DNA of 64,000 bases. Source: Utricularia gibba. Taxonomy: Eukaryota > Streptophyta > Magnoliopsida > Lamiales > Lentibulariaceae. Of the stretch, positions 11,899-23,527 are shown piece by piece. Each line of letters begins with the position of its first letter. Position 1 is the first letter of the stretch. The translations under genes were made by a program, and so were the position numbers. Location: the NCBI GenBank assembly GCA_002189035.1, contig CM007992.1, positions 3,038,001-3,102,000 of the forward strand, written 5' to 3'. The notes beneath the pieces are model-generated. The model did not search any database. It had not been told where the DNA came from and saw only the letters and a list, made by a program, of their open reading frames with translations.

Positions 11899-13127
11899 CT
11901 AGTTTTGGCCCTCGCACCTTGGAGCTGCAACCAGGAAAGAGTGCTTCTTCTTAATTTGGCTCTTGATCACATACCATTTTAACCTTGAAATGCATCAGCT
12001 CACCGAGCCCAATGGCTTCCGACCGGTTCACGATTCTGAGTCTGTTGCAGGAAGTCATGAACATTCTGAGAGGAAAAACAGGCAACACGCCATCATCAGA
12101 AACCTGTAAGAAGCATTGCAAAGGGAAGCTAAGGTTTTGTTGGCATACTCCCACGGAACATCTCCCACAAGCATCCAATCTCCGTCTTTATCCTCATATG
12201 TAAGCACATATTCAGTGCCGGAGCTGTTATCGCCTTTGAGTCCGCTGAGGCTCTGGTCATTTGGCCCTGAACAGAAGATTGGTTACATACGTAGACATAT
12301 GATCGAGATTTGAAGGAATCTGAAAGCACAAGTGTGTGTTGTACCAAGAGTAAAGAAGCTAAACATTCCTTGAAGAGTTGCTGAGAGTTCTGCGTAGCTG
12401 GAGAAAGTTTTCAAGTCTATCTTTCTCAAGTATGGAGCACCGTCCATACTGACTTTTATGAAATGATTCGAGGAAGCAGAGACTGGGGAAATTTTGCTTT
12501 TGTTGCTTTGGTGTGAACTTGTGGGCTTACGGAAAGATCGAATTGGTGGCCAGCCAACCACCCGTTCCCTGTTTCAAAACACAGCAGAGCACGTTTTACC
12601 ACCATTTTTGTGAGATTGAAGGTTCAAAAACCATGGCAGATAGTTAATCTGAACTCAAATTCAAAAGAAAAGTATGCAAGCTCATACCTTGAAGCTGGTG
12701 GGAAAGTATCCGCTTCAGTTTCATCCTTCCCATGCCCTGGTTTGTGTGTATTCCCAGCAAAATAACTACCCAGATTGCTGCTACTGCTACATCCTTTAGA
12801 GGGCAAGAATGTTTCGTTTCCAATTCTTGCAAAATCACCATCTTCTTGGGCATCAACAGACGAAACCCACTTGCTAGAAGCATTCATATCATAAAAAAAG
12901 CCCATTTCCCCACAACTGAATCCATCGCTTCTCCTTTCATCCCTCAATTCTTTCCCAAACAGCGAAAAGGACCCACTTCCAATTTTCCTCTCCGGAGACT
13001 CCGATCCCGGCAAACCCAACCTCAGCTCTGTTCCTTTGAGGCTGCGCTCCAATTTCTCATCAGAAGCGATCCCGGGACACGGAGCTGGTAAGCCTAATAT
13101 GTAATCTTGTTCCTGAGATGAAGACAT
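11899..13127 (-). CDS. IAA8/9: Aux/IAA auxin-response repressor (IAA8/IAA9 type)
   Basis: Nuclear repressor that binds ARFs and is degraded through TIR1/AFB when auxin is present. Five coding exons on the minus strand: 13127-12688, 12568-12345, 12266-12149, 12065-12004 and 11924-11899; 289 residues, all junctions in frame. Domain I has the EAR core TELRLGLPG (about 33-41). Domain II degron is [12 protein letters not shown] (about 150-161), the IAA8/9/27 variant with Ile instead of Val. The PB1 region shows [17 protein letters not shown] with the conserved Lys, then [20 protein letters not shown] and [16 protein letters not shown]. The last coding exon is only 26 nt. If the last intron is retained, an open frame runs to a stop at 11951-11953, giving a different tail. 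Start at 13127 ([13 protein letters not shown]) is preferred; 13172 is an in-frame alternative. Confidence 0.94.
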
Positions 13128-13407
13128 TGAGAAATCTTGGAAGAAGATGCAAGTAAACCCAGAAAAATTCACAGCACAAGAAAGACTCTTCGTTGAGAAC
13201 GGCTCAAATCCTCACTCCAACCGAGTGGACAAAAAGGGGACGCTGTCGATGGAGAAAAAAGAAAAGGTTGTTTGGACTCTTCTCTGAAACACCTTTTCTT
13301 TTACTTTTGCACAGTAAAGCTTAATAATATGAAGCGTAAAGTTGATAAAACTAAAAAGCAGAGAATGATTTATGCCCCCCAAGCAATGATTCCGGTCGCC
13401 ACCACTC

Positions 13408-13413
13408 TGTCGG
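13408..13413 (+). promoter_or_regulatory. TGTCGG auxin-response-like element
   Basis: TGTCGG, the high-affinity ARF-binding hexamer, lies about 280 bases upstream of the Aux/IAA start codon. A single hexamer is expected often by chance, so this is suggestive only; Aux/IAA genes are commonly auxin-induced. Confidence 0.3.
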
Positions 13414-14224
13414 CCGTCTTCAACCCATGAAGAAGAAGAAACACATCTACTGTAATTAATTCCTTTGTCTGCTGTCAATCGATAACTTTCAACGACCTTC
13501 TGTCACCACGCTTCATCCTTTTTTGTTTCAAAAAAATATTTTAAAAAATTATGTATAAGTTAATAATGAAAATTAGGGAAATTCACCATGTTTTAAAAAT
13601 GGAAATCAATTTAAATTATATTTTTACCAATTCATATATGTATTATTTTTTAACATTTTTAAACCCTAAGATTGTGTTTAGTAATAAGTATAAATGAGTT
13701 TAATTGAAAGATAAAAGTAAATGAATAGTAACTATAAATTATAATTTGGATAATTTATTTCATGACTATGGTATAAAATAATGGGAATGGATAATAAGTA
13801 TAAAATCATAATGTCATGTAATCACTTTATCTCAAATAAAACTTATACTATGTATAATTTATCCATGTACCAAATATATTTTAATTATAAAATTTACGAT
13901 GCACTTGATTAGATTGAATTAAAGAAATTTCCTTATAAGTGTAACTTAAATACAGATTTGTAGCATTTCGACTGTTCAAATGTCATGATGTTGTCTACTT
14001 TAGATGCTTAACTTTTACATAAATTCCATAGGGATCAACATTCTTCCCCAAGTTTATCCTTCTTCAAACTATTTACACGTAAGCTTAACTTTGAATTTTC
14101 TATCAAACAATTTCCGTTGTATTTGATAGAATATCTCGTATAATGAATTAAAAAATATAAATCAAGTGTTTTGATCTGGACTTTGGGCTTATAATAAATG
14201 GGTTATTAAATAAATTGGATTATT

Positions 14225-14765
14225 AGCTGATTTTAAAACAATGTGCATCTATAATTGATGGGGTATAAATCGGGTGGGGATGATCGGATTTTGAAAGTCT
14301 GTCAAAAGGAGCCCTCACAGGATAACGCCAGTCAGTAGGTCGATATGTGTCAGAAATTTGACAGCGATGGCTGTCTAACACAGTCTGAAAAGCAACCGAA
14401 TTACGGTGGAATAGGAGGTCGATGTTTGAAAAGTAGGGTAATATACCAGGCACAAAAGTAATCAACACCTACAGAGGCGAAGAATCGACTAGACTGGCCT
14501 CCCCTATAAATAAAAGGAATCATGACGGGAGAAGGGATTCGATCCCTAACCTCCCAGTCTGTATATTTCTCCATCATCTCCGTTTAGTAAACATTTTTCT
14601 CCGACGAGCTCCGACACCTCCGTGGTCTTTACGCCTTACGATGGTTTCCATATAAAAAATCTCCGCCTATTTCTATTTTATCCAATCAAATTGAACAGAC
14701 ATCAAAAAAGACACAATACCACCCGCAACTCAAAAATCAGCCCAGTCCGGCATACCGATTTTCAC
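14225..14765. mobile_element. Possible LTR or other retroelement remnant
   Basis: A block of more balanced base composition inside very AT-rich DNA. It contains a TATAAATA box at 14505-14512 followed by a short GC-richer leader and a pyrimidine-rich end, an arrangement seen in plant LTRs. No coding domain and no clear target-site duplication or TG...CA boundaries were found, so the identity is uncertain. Confidence 0.3.
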
Positions 14766-15649
14766 CCGTAACAATAATATTAAAATTTTGTAATATAATC
14801 ATGGTAAAAGTGGGCATCCAAGTGAAATAGATGGAAAATGGAATGTATAATTGTGATTAAAGCATATATTTGATTTAAAATGAAAAACAAGAAAAAAGAA
14901 AGTATAGTGGAATAACATAAATGGTAAATAGAATAATATTGTGGGGTCCGCTAATCTCAAAACAACAATTGTTAGAATTTATGCAAAGTTTCACTTTTGA
15001 TTCTTGTGAATAAATACTCCACAACCTTTACCCTTACTCAACCTACTAGTTGTAATTAACATAATAATTAGGATTAAATTTGATAGATGAGTGTTGTGAA
15101 ACAACTTGTAAGTGTTTATTTATAGAAATGTGATAAAATGAGTTTAATTTACTAAGATTTAAATAAAGTTGATATATATAGATTAATTTTATTTATCCAG
15201 TAGGATTAGAAATGATATTAATTGGTTTTAAGTAAAGTAATAAAAAAGATTAATTTTAAATAAACCAATATAAATGAGATTAAAAATAAATATGTTTAAT
15301 TTCGTACTTATTTAAACCTATCAATTAAACACTCTACAATTTATAATCTTATTTTAAACTCACATAATACTATCAATCAAACACTAACTTATATAAAATC
15401 CCAACGAAAGTACATAGAAAAATAATGTTTTAGCGATAGATTTATGTTCTTAAAAAATATTCATAAAATATTATTATTATCCAACACAATGTATCTTTAT
15501 TAAAAAATTTTAAATTACATCAAATTTTTAAATATTAAAGATACCATTTTTTAAAATGTCATAAATATTGGAGATTAATAACAGCAATCACTTGTTTCCG
15601 AAATCACAAGCTTGAGAGCTGAGGATGCAGGCCTGGTCCAAATACGTAT

Positions 15650-15667
15650 AATTGGGCCGGCCCAATT
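15650..15667. promoter_or_regulatory. 18-bp palindrome with overlapping site II (TGGGCC) motifs
   Basis: AATTGGGCCGGCCCAATT is a perfect 18-base palindrome about 480 bases before the PDI-like ATG. It holds TGGGCC on both strands, the TCP-binding site II motif common in plant housekeeping promoters. A further GCCCAAT lies at about 15687. Confidence 0.5.
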
Positions 15668-16150
15668 TTATTTGTAGGCTACCTAAGCCCAATCGCGTAA
15701 AAGATTTTGAAAATTGATGTTTCCTTTGATAATTATAATTATTATTAACGAAAATATTTGAATAAGTGGACCCTAATACCGAGGGTGAGATTTTCCGGCG
15801 AGGATTGCGGTTTCTAGTAGCGGCTCTGGGCCTAAGTATTCTTAAATTCCGGCGACAATTCTTTTTTTAATGCGTAGGTGTTTTTTGATTCCACATTAAA
15901 GAAATGATGTGAATGAGATTAGGATGGGAAGATCCGTACCTGTATCAACGCGTTGAAATCCTTTTTTCTTTTTTCCTACTTTGAGGTGTTTTCGGGCAAG
16001 AGTTGAATGTGATATGATACGCTTCTGTTTCATGGCAATTGCAGACAAGTGGTAACGGACTGTGTTTCTTTCAAGTTGTCTGCTCATCGACGGTGCGGCA
16101 TTCAAGTGTTGAACTCAGATCCCTGAGAAAAGCGGGATCTTGCTACTCAA

Positions 16151-18715
16151 ATGACCACTTTCAAGTTGAAATTCCCGTCTAGGTTGCTGCTTTTACCTTT
16201 CCTTTTGTTACTCTTGTTCTCGAGCTTCGTTGATGTTCTATCCGAGACCGATGATGCCGATGATCTGGAGGGCATTCAAGAGCTAATTGCCGTAGACGAG
16301 GAAATTGCAACTGGGACTGCTTCAGATCCCGCTGCCCTTTTCGAGAGTAGTAATTCTGGGAAGAAGTCTGAGGCTGAGGTGTTGACCAAGGCCCAGAGAA
16401 TAGTTCTTGAACTCAACAGTGACAACGTAAAGAGGGTCATTGAGGGGAACGAGTATGTTCTTGTATTGGGTTATGCTCCGTGGGATGGTGGAAGTGCGGA
16501 TCTCATGCCCAGGTTTGCTGAGGCTGCGAATGTATTGAAGAGTCTGGGCAGTGAGCTTTTATTGGCAAAAATAGACTCTGAGAGGCATCCAAAAGCTGCT
16601 TCAAGTCTTGGGATCAAGGGATTGCCTACTCTTTTGCTGTTTGTAAATGGGTCTTCTCAGTCTTATACTGGCGGATTTTCCCGGTAAGGATTGGTTGTTT
16701 TTCTTTGAATAGCATAGTGCAAACTGAAACTTGTGAGTGTAGACGCGGGTGTTGGCAAATTAGTGCTTTCTAGCCATAGCTGTCTTCTTTTGAGATGTGT
16801 TCTGTGCTGATTAGGAATGTTTTATGAAAAGGGAAGAAATCGTGACATGGGCAAGGAAGAAAACAGGGGTACCTATTATTCGAATAAACTCAGCAGCTGA
16901 GGCAGATGAGTTCCTGAGGTGGCATTCTACTTATGCAGTTGGATTGTTTGATAAATTTGAGGTACATTAACATTTTGTCTTGCTCTAGACTCAAAAATGT
17001 GCATTGAAACATTCATTTGAAACTATGTTAGGGCCCTGAGTATGAAGAGTTTTGTAAGGCTGCGGTAGCAGACAGTGAGATTCAGTTTGTGGAACTAAGC
17101 AGCTTGGAGGTAGCAAGAATCATACATCCCAAGGCTTCTCATACCAAACCCCACTTTTTTCTTGTTAAAAGTGAACCAGAGCATTACACATCATTAGGTA
17201 AGTTTGTCATGACAACTCGAAATTACGGTCTTTTTTTCTGAAAAGTGAGTGAATTTTCAAGTTCTCATGATTCTCTATGTTAGTCAAGACATGATGATTG
17301 TAAATTGCAGATGGGAGTTTAACCAAGGAAGGAATACTGCATTTTTTGGAGGATAACAAGTTGCCATTAATCACTATCATGACCGAGCTCAACTCTGCCA
17401 AATTACACTCCAGGCCTGAGAAAAAGCAGGTTGCGTTGAGTTAATTTTACTCAAATTATGTTCTCTCTGTCAGATCTTTCTTTCTATCAGCAATTTATAC
17501 CTTCCATGGAACAGGTGTATTTGTTTACGGAGGCAGAAATCTTGTATAACATTCTCGATCAATGGCGAGACATTGCCAAAAAATTCAAATCACAGGTGAG
17601 TTAATCATTGATTGACAAGCATTTACATATTTATGTCTTTATGCTTACATACTGGTACGTTGCAGATCATGTTTGTTGCTGTCGATGTAAAAAATGACTA
17701 TCTTGCAAAGCCCTACTTGTCTTTATTTGGTCTTCAAGAGTCCAAGGAGACTGTTGTAAGTGCTCGAGTGATTCCCTTTCCCCATCACTTCATCCTTTAA
17801 GTTTTGTCTTTTCTAATGTGGTATAGGTGGTTGCATTCGACTACACAAGAAACACAAAATATCTACTGGAGTCAAGCGCAACGCCTACCAGCATTGATGT
17901 AATTCTCATTCTGAATTCCACTTTATTTCCTTTTTCTTGTTCTAGCATCTCTACCTTGTGACTTCAGGACTTCTGCACCAGTCTTGCTCAAGAATCCCTG
18001 CGCCCTTTCTATAAATCCCAACCTATTCCCGAGAAAGTGAGTTGAACTCCTGAAACTCATAGAGCTTTTAGCACCTTCCACTGTGAGGTTTCTATTATCA
18101 GAAGCTAAGGGCATGTGTACACAGGAAGATGGTAACATCTTGACAGCCGTGGGATGGTCTTTCGATGAATTAGTGCTAAGCAATACTAAGAATGTCATGC
18201 TGGAGGTAAGCTAAGCATCATGTTCTATTATACAAAGGCTTGTCATGGATGTGAACCTTGATAATGTTTTCATTTCAGGTCCACACTCCCTGGTGCATTA
18301 CATGTGAAGCAACGAGCAAGAAACTACAAAAAGTAGCCAAGCATTTCGAGGGCCTGGACAAACTTGTATTCGTTAGATTCGACGCCTCCGAAAACGAGCA
18401 TCCAAGCTTGCAGGTGCGCACCCAACTTACTTTCCAGCGACGAACTCTTCCATTTTCTGCTTCCAAAATCTCGATTGCAGGTTCAAGAGTATCCCACATT
18501 GCTCTTCTACCCTGTACATGACAAGTCGAATCCGGTACAGTCTCTGTATTTTTCCTAAGCATCACCCTCGTCCTCTTGACCAATGCTGGATGCACTCTCT
18601 GTTTACTTGATGTTTGCAGATAAAGCTTCCGGCAAAGTCAACCCCAAAGGAGCTTGCAGTTCTGATCAACAAGTACCTGAAGATCAAACACTCCTCCGGG
18701 AAAGATGAACTATGA
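16151..18715 (+). CDS. PDIL1-5/1-6: ER protein disulfide isomerase-like protein (PDIL1-5/1-6 type)
   Basis: Thioredoxin-fold protein of the ER lumen. Twelve exons: 16151-16683, 16832-16961, 17032-17197, 17311-17429, 17515-17595, 17666-17755, 17827-17898, 17968-18036, 18125-18205, 18279-18413, 18481-18534, 18620-18715; 541 residues. An N-terminal hydrophobic signal peptide (about 1-31) and the C-terminal KDEL retention signal place it in the ER. The first thioredoxin domain has [12 protein letters not shown] at 109-120, with no cysteine where PDIs have CxxC; it continues with [20 protein letters not shown] including the cis-Pro. The last domain keeps TPWCITC (Cys453, Cys456) and [10 protein letters not shown]. 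Arabidopsis PDIL1-5/1-6 already have an atypical first site, so this copy goes further: only one redox-active site is possible. The acceptor of exon 2 (AAAAG) is weak but restores frame and family sequence. Confidence 0.93.
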
Positions 18716-20210
18716 AGTGTGAACCCCAAATCATGCTGCTGCTGCTGCTATAACCGTGCGTGTGCACTGAGAAAAGTTAGTTTTTGTAGCCGTTATCAAT
18801 GGGTAACTAATGTGGGCTGGAATCGGCCCAATTCCAACCAAGACTTTCAATTGGAAAGTTGGCCTATCCAGAAAGGTGGATAGCTCAATAACGGATAAAT
18901 ACAATCCCAGCCCATTCATAGAATGAGGCCCAGAATTACACACATAAAATGGTGGATTTTGGCGGTTGGAACTGCTGGTCATCGTTTTCAAACAGTGACT
19001 GCGTTTTTTATTATTGGAAGATTGCTGTGAGATATATATGTCTTTTATTAGACTAATTAATTCCACATTGAGAAATAAAATAAAATAATCAATATATAAT
19101 AGATTATTGAATTTAATCCTTTTTATTATAATTTACATTTTTTATATATTTGAATTTCGTGTTTTTCTTAATCCATTCGATCTTTAATTTTAACACTTTT
19201 TGAATCTTCATGTTTTCTTTCAGTGGGAGAAGATGTGTTGACTGCGGCTGTTGTTCCAGCTGATGCTTAAAAATACACAATTTTTTTTCCGATGGCTAAT
19301 GATGGGAATGAGGTGGCTTTGAGTTGCTGAATTTCAGTGTGGATGCGCAGTGTGTGAAAATTATCTTTCTTTTTTGGGTATATTCTTGTTTTTGCTATCA
19401 AAAAAATATGAATTTTCTTACACTGTTCAGTCCCAAACTGTCTCACCATAAACAGGAGTGATAGCTTTCCATGTGGCATTAAAATATATGATGAAAAAAA
19501 AAAATGCAGAGGAGCTGCACTGGTGTGGAATATTGAATGCTCTGGCAGAGCCAGTTCCCGTCTCTGTCTTCAATAATGGTGTCGTGCAGTACATGAAGCT
19601 CCTTATCCCAGTTTTGAAATGGAATTAGTCGTCATTTTAGCTGGAGGAAACCAATTCCAAATAATGCTTTTCTTTTGAGCTTCAAATATGTCCCAATAAT
19701 TCAATGTCTTTTTTTTTTCATTGATTTCAACCTGGAGAATGATTCTCCCTCCGGGGGAATAAGATTTATAGCGGTTGTCGTGTAGAAAATAGTTGAATTT
19801 GTTGGAAGAATCATCTCAACTACCCACTTCTTCTTCTTCTTCTTCTGCTGCTGCTACTGAGTAATTTAACTCGGGTTTTCAACACATCTCTTCGAATCCA
19901 AGCTTTGGTTGCTTTAACGTCCAGCGAGATATGGGGATCGGTTGATTTCACGCAAGATTTACCGCTGGGATTACAACCCATTTATTTCTTTGAACGTTTC
20001 GTCCCAAAAAGAACATATCTTGCTGGTTTTTGTCACGTTGTGTTCATCAGTATGCCACGATTACCTGTATACTAGCCATCTCCTTCTTTTTTCTGGGTTC
20101 TTTTTCTTTTCCCCTTTTCTTTATTCTGGATGCTTGTTTCTTTGAAGGCGTTCTGGTGCCTGACTTCTTTATCTTCATTGTATTGTCAGTGAGTGATTTC
20201 TTCAAGAAAG
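18716..20210. other. Intergenic region and leader of the LRR kinase gene
   Basis: No gene supported. A short TTC microsatellite followed by CTG repeats lies at about 19828-19857. The last 400 bases are T-rich and probably form the leader of the next gene. GGCCCA/TGGGCT site II-like motifs are present at about 18812-18832 and 18911. Confidence 0.45.
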
Positions 20211-23074
20211 ATGATTGTTTTGGCATTGTTTCAACTTCTTCTCACAACTCTAGGCCTCTTTCCCTCGAATACTGTTGCATTCCCGAGAACTGAAGGTAAA
20301 CTGTCCGTGGATCTGTTCTTGGTTTACACTATTTGGCACAGGAAGCAGTAGAAATGACGCTGGTCTCGTGGGTTTTTGTGCAGTTGAGGCATTAACTTCT
20401 TTTAAGAGAGCAATCTTTGAGGACCCTTTTTTGGTTTTGTCAAATTGGAATCCTATAGACTCAAATCCTTGCAACTGGAGTGGCGTTTCTTGTAGTCAAG
20501 CTGGAGATCATGTCTTAAAGCTGTAAGATATCTCATTTCTGTAATTTTTCTTTACTTCAATCACTCATATGTGACTCTCACACTGCAGCAATGTATCTCA
20601 TGCATCTCTAAGGGGATTCCTTGTACCTGAGTTTCATCTTCTATCACATTTACAAGAGCTGTAAGTTTACTTACAGAATTTGATTTTACATCTTGCGCAT
20701 TGACCGTGCTGGACATCACATCTTTTGCTTGCTAGTATACTACATCAGAATTACTTGATTGGTGCAATACCCAAAGAACTTTGCTTGTTGAAGAATCTGC
20801 AAGTATTGGATTTGGGATCGAATCAGTTAACAGGATCAATCCCTCCTCAACTTGGGAATGTAACTAGCATCAGGAAATTGTTAGTGATCTTCATGAATTG
20901 CTTAGAGTTTACTTTGGCACATGACTTACCTGTTTTTTCTTTTATTTTTTTGGTTGCCTTTTTCTGATCAAGAAGTCATCAAACCAACCATTTGACCGGG
21001 AAAACTCTGCTCGAAACTGGTAACCTGAAGAATCTCAAGGATCTTCATCTTGACAGGAACAAGCTGCAAGGATCTATTCCAGCGGATAGCTCAGTGTTGC
21101 TATCCAGTGCAAAGGATGTGTAAGAGAAAAGTGTTCTTTTAACATTTTTCATGTCTTGTACATGAACTGCATTCAGCCATTTTGAGTCTCAATGTAGCCT
21201 TGAACATTTGACATAGGCGCCCTTCAAAACAAAGCCGAATGGCATTATGTGGTGCCTCGCAATTACAAGTCGTCGACATGTCGAACAATTATCTGGTTGG
21301 ATCCATCCCAGAGTGCTTGAACTATGTCCCTAGGTACTTTTCTGTTGCCAGTATGCTTCAATGGTGTTCTGCTGAGTTGAAACTGAATCAATTCTGGACA
21401 CACCCTTCCTCTATCCTGATGCTTACTGAGCTTCCCTCTCTGCAGATCAAGTTTTCAGGGCAATTGCCTTCAAGAGAAACATCCATTGCAGCGTTCACCT
21501 TCTGTATGCCGTGAGTATTAGATTTATTCTTTGCAGTTTATGTGATTTTCAGGTGCCATAACAAGTTCATAAACCAGGTTCTAAAAGGGGGCCTGTAAAT
21601 GCGAAAAGCAAGCCTGTGAAGCATCGAACCAGAGGCTCAAAACCAGGGTGGCTGCTACCTCTGGAGATAGTGACTGCAGCACTAGTTGTTTCCATCTTCA
21701 CCGTTTCTGTTTTTACAGCAGTTCAGAAATGGAAGGCCACTCGTTCCAACCTCGTACCATGGATGAGGTCTGCTAGTCTTCGTGACTACAACTCTTTTGG
21801 CTCTGGTGAGTTTTTGACAATGCAAAGGTTGAGCATCATCCCTTTGCCGTCGCCATTGAAACCTGCGAAAATGGTCAGATCCCAACGTGAAGGATGCAGC
21901 TAAATACAGCAGACAGGAACTGGAAGTAGCCTGCGAAGGCTTCAGCAACATCATCGGTTCTTCCACAGACCATGTGGTGTATAAAGGCACATTGACTTCT
22001 GGGGTTGAAGTTGCGGTTTCTTCCATCTCCATCAAAGAAGAAAACTGGACAGGGTACAGCGAGCTTTACTTTCAGAAAGAAGTAAGCAATCACCTCCTTG
22101 TTAGACTACAAAGAAAGGGTTGAAAACACTAGTGAGGATTTGCTCATTTGCTTCTTGTTCAGGTGGCATGCTTGATCAAATTGGACCACAAAAATGTGGG
22201 GAAGTTGCTGGGTTACTGCAGAGAATGCCCACCGTTTACAAGGATGTTGGTGTTCGACTATGTCTCCAATGGCACTCTACACGAGCATCTTCATGGTAAG
22301 ATCATCTAAAACCCACACCCTGATAACACTCTCCCTTTCTGTCTCCTTAGTATTTGTAAGAAACTGCAGACGCAGAGGGGTGTCAGCTTTCGTGGCCACG
22401 CCGCATGAAAATAATCGTTGGAATCGCCAAGGGACTGAAGTATCTCCACACAGAAGCTCATCCTCCACTGACTCTGCCTCATTTGAATTCAAGCTGTGTG
22501 TATCTGACTGAAGATTTTTCTCCCAAGGTAACTAACTAATCCCAAGACCATCCTGGTTTTTGCTCAGCATACATTAATGAATGTTGATTAACTTCTTGCA
22601 GCTCATGATCTTCGAGTGCTGGAAAACGATCCTGGCTCGATCGAGGAAGAGCTGGAACACACAAAGCAACACAGTTTCTCATGAAAATGGAAACAAGCAC
22701 GCATTTGGAGTGATGCTGCTAGAAATCATCAGCGGCCGGATCCCCTACTGCAAAGAAAAAGGAAGCATAGTCGACTGGGTAAGACAGAACCACCCCTTTT
22801 TCCACCCTTAAGAACAATGTTGATGGTGTGATCATTACAGGCAAAGGAGTACTTGGAATCAGATGTTCTCACGTACATGATTGATCCGGAGCTCAAGGAT
22901 TTCAGGTATGAAGATCTCAAAGCTGTGTGCCAGGTTATCAAAATGTGTTGCACCAGTTCGGGTTCCGGTTCCGGTTCGAAGCCGATCTCGGAGCTGTGCG
23001 AGATGCTGGAGAGTGGCTTGAGCACAAGCATGAACCCTTCTCTTGGCTGGGCAGAGCTCCAGCTTTCCTCGTAG
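20211..23074 (+). CDS. LRR receptor-like protein with inactive kinase domain (At1g63430/At5g41180 type)
   Basis: Plasma-membrane receptor-like protein. Thirteen exons: 20211-20295, 20384-20522, 20589-20660, 20736-20879, 20973-21119, 21217-21333, 21446-21510, 21578-21805, 21879-22081, 22163-22295, 22370-22527, 22602-22778, 22841-23074; 633 residues, all in frame. Signal peptide (1-23), an LRRNT-like cap with NPCNWSGVSC, LRR units (LQVLDLGSNQLTGSIPPQLG; LHLDRNKLQGSIP; VVDMSNNYLVGSIPECL), then PRSSFQGNCLQ, a transmembrane helix at about 281-305 (EIVTAALVVSIFTVSVFTAV), and a kinase fold with YSRQELEVACEGFSNIIGSS and GKLLGYCRE. The VAIK lysine is absent (VEVAVSSISIKEENW), the HRD motif is missing and the DFG position reads IFE, so catalysis is unlikely. 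Close relatives in Arabidopsis show the same losses, so this is a family trait, not decay. Confidence 0.92.
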
Positions 23075-23272
23075 TCTAAACTGTATAAAGCTCACTGGAA
23101 AATGGGGATCACTACAGCGTAGATGGCTTAGTAACACTACTTTGCATGGTAGCATTTGTTTATTCATAAAAAAAAAAAAAAAAGGTTAGGTTTGGTTGTA
23201 TGGACTGGGCTTATAAGGCAAGCGGTCCGGGCTGGAAAATGAAACTTTAACGCCCAATGACTGTTACTATTG

Positions 23273-23280
23273 TGGGCCCA
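23273..23280. promoter_or_regulatory. TGGGCCCA site II palindrome
   Basis: TGGGCCCA about 250 bases upstream of the Rpr2-like start, followed by AGGCCC. This is the TCP-binding site II class typical of promoters of genes for RNA processing and translation. Confidence 0.4.
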
Positions 23281-23527
23281 AACTAGGCCCCTTTGTCCTA
23301 CGGGCTATAGGGTGGTACGTCCGGGTCGGGTTTACTGGCTTGGGCCAAGGAAGAGTCCAAGTTCTCTAGCCTGATGCCGGATGTTCTGTCGATGATTTTT
23401 CAATGTCCGATTTCCGTCTTCTGGGTTCTTTTTCGGATGTGGTTGTTTTGGAGAATCGGTCGAATTTGTGGGGTTTAGCAGGTGCTTTCCTGTGGTTGAA
23501 GTTTGGAAGCCATTCGGAGTTTGATTC

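Larger units (their letters stand above)
13128..16150. other. Intergenic region between Aux/IAA and the PDI-like gene
   Basis: AT-rich, with three notable pieces: the likely leader and promoter of the Aux/IAA gene (13128-13500), a GC-richer patch at 14225-14765 that may be a retroelement remnant, and a perfect palindrome at 15650-15667 near the PDI-like promoter. The minus-strand open frames at 13212-13478, 14223-14468 and 15896-16105 have no recognisable motif. Confidence 0.5.

Noticed and set aside
14530-14550. GATTCGATCC resembling a tRNA B box
   Set aside because: No A box or cloverleaf could be built around it.
23166-23184. A-run downstream of the LRR gene as a retroposition mark
   Set aside because: The gene has twelve introns, so it is not a retrocopy; the run is just downstream sequence.
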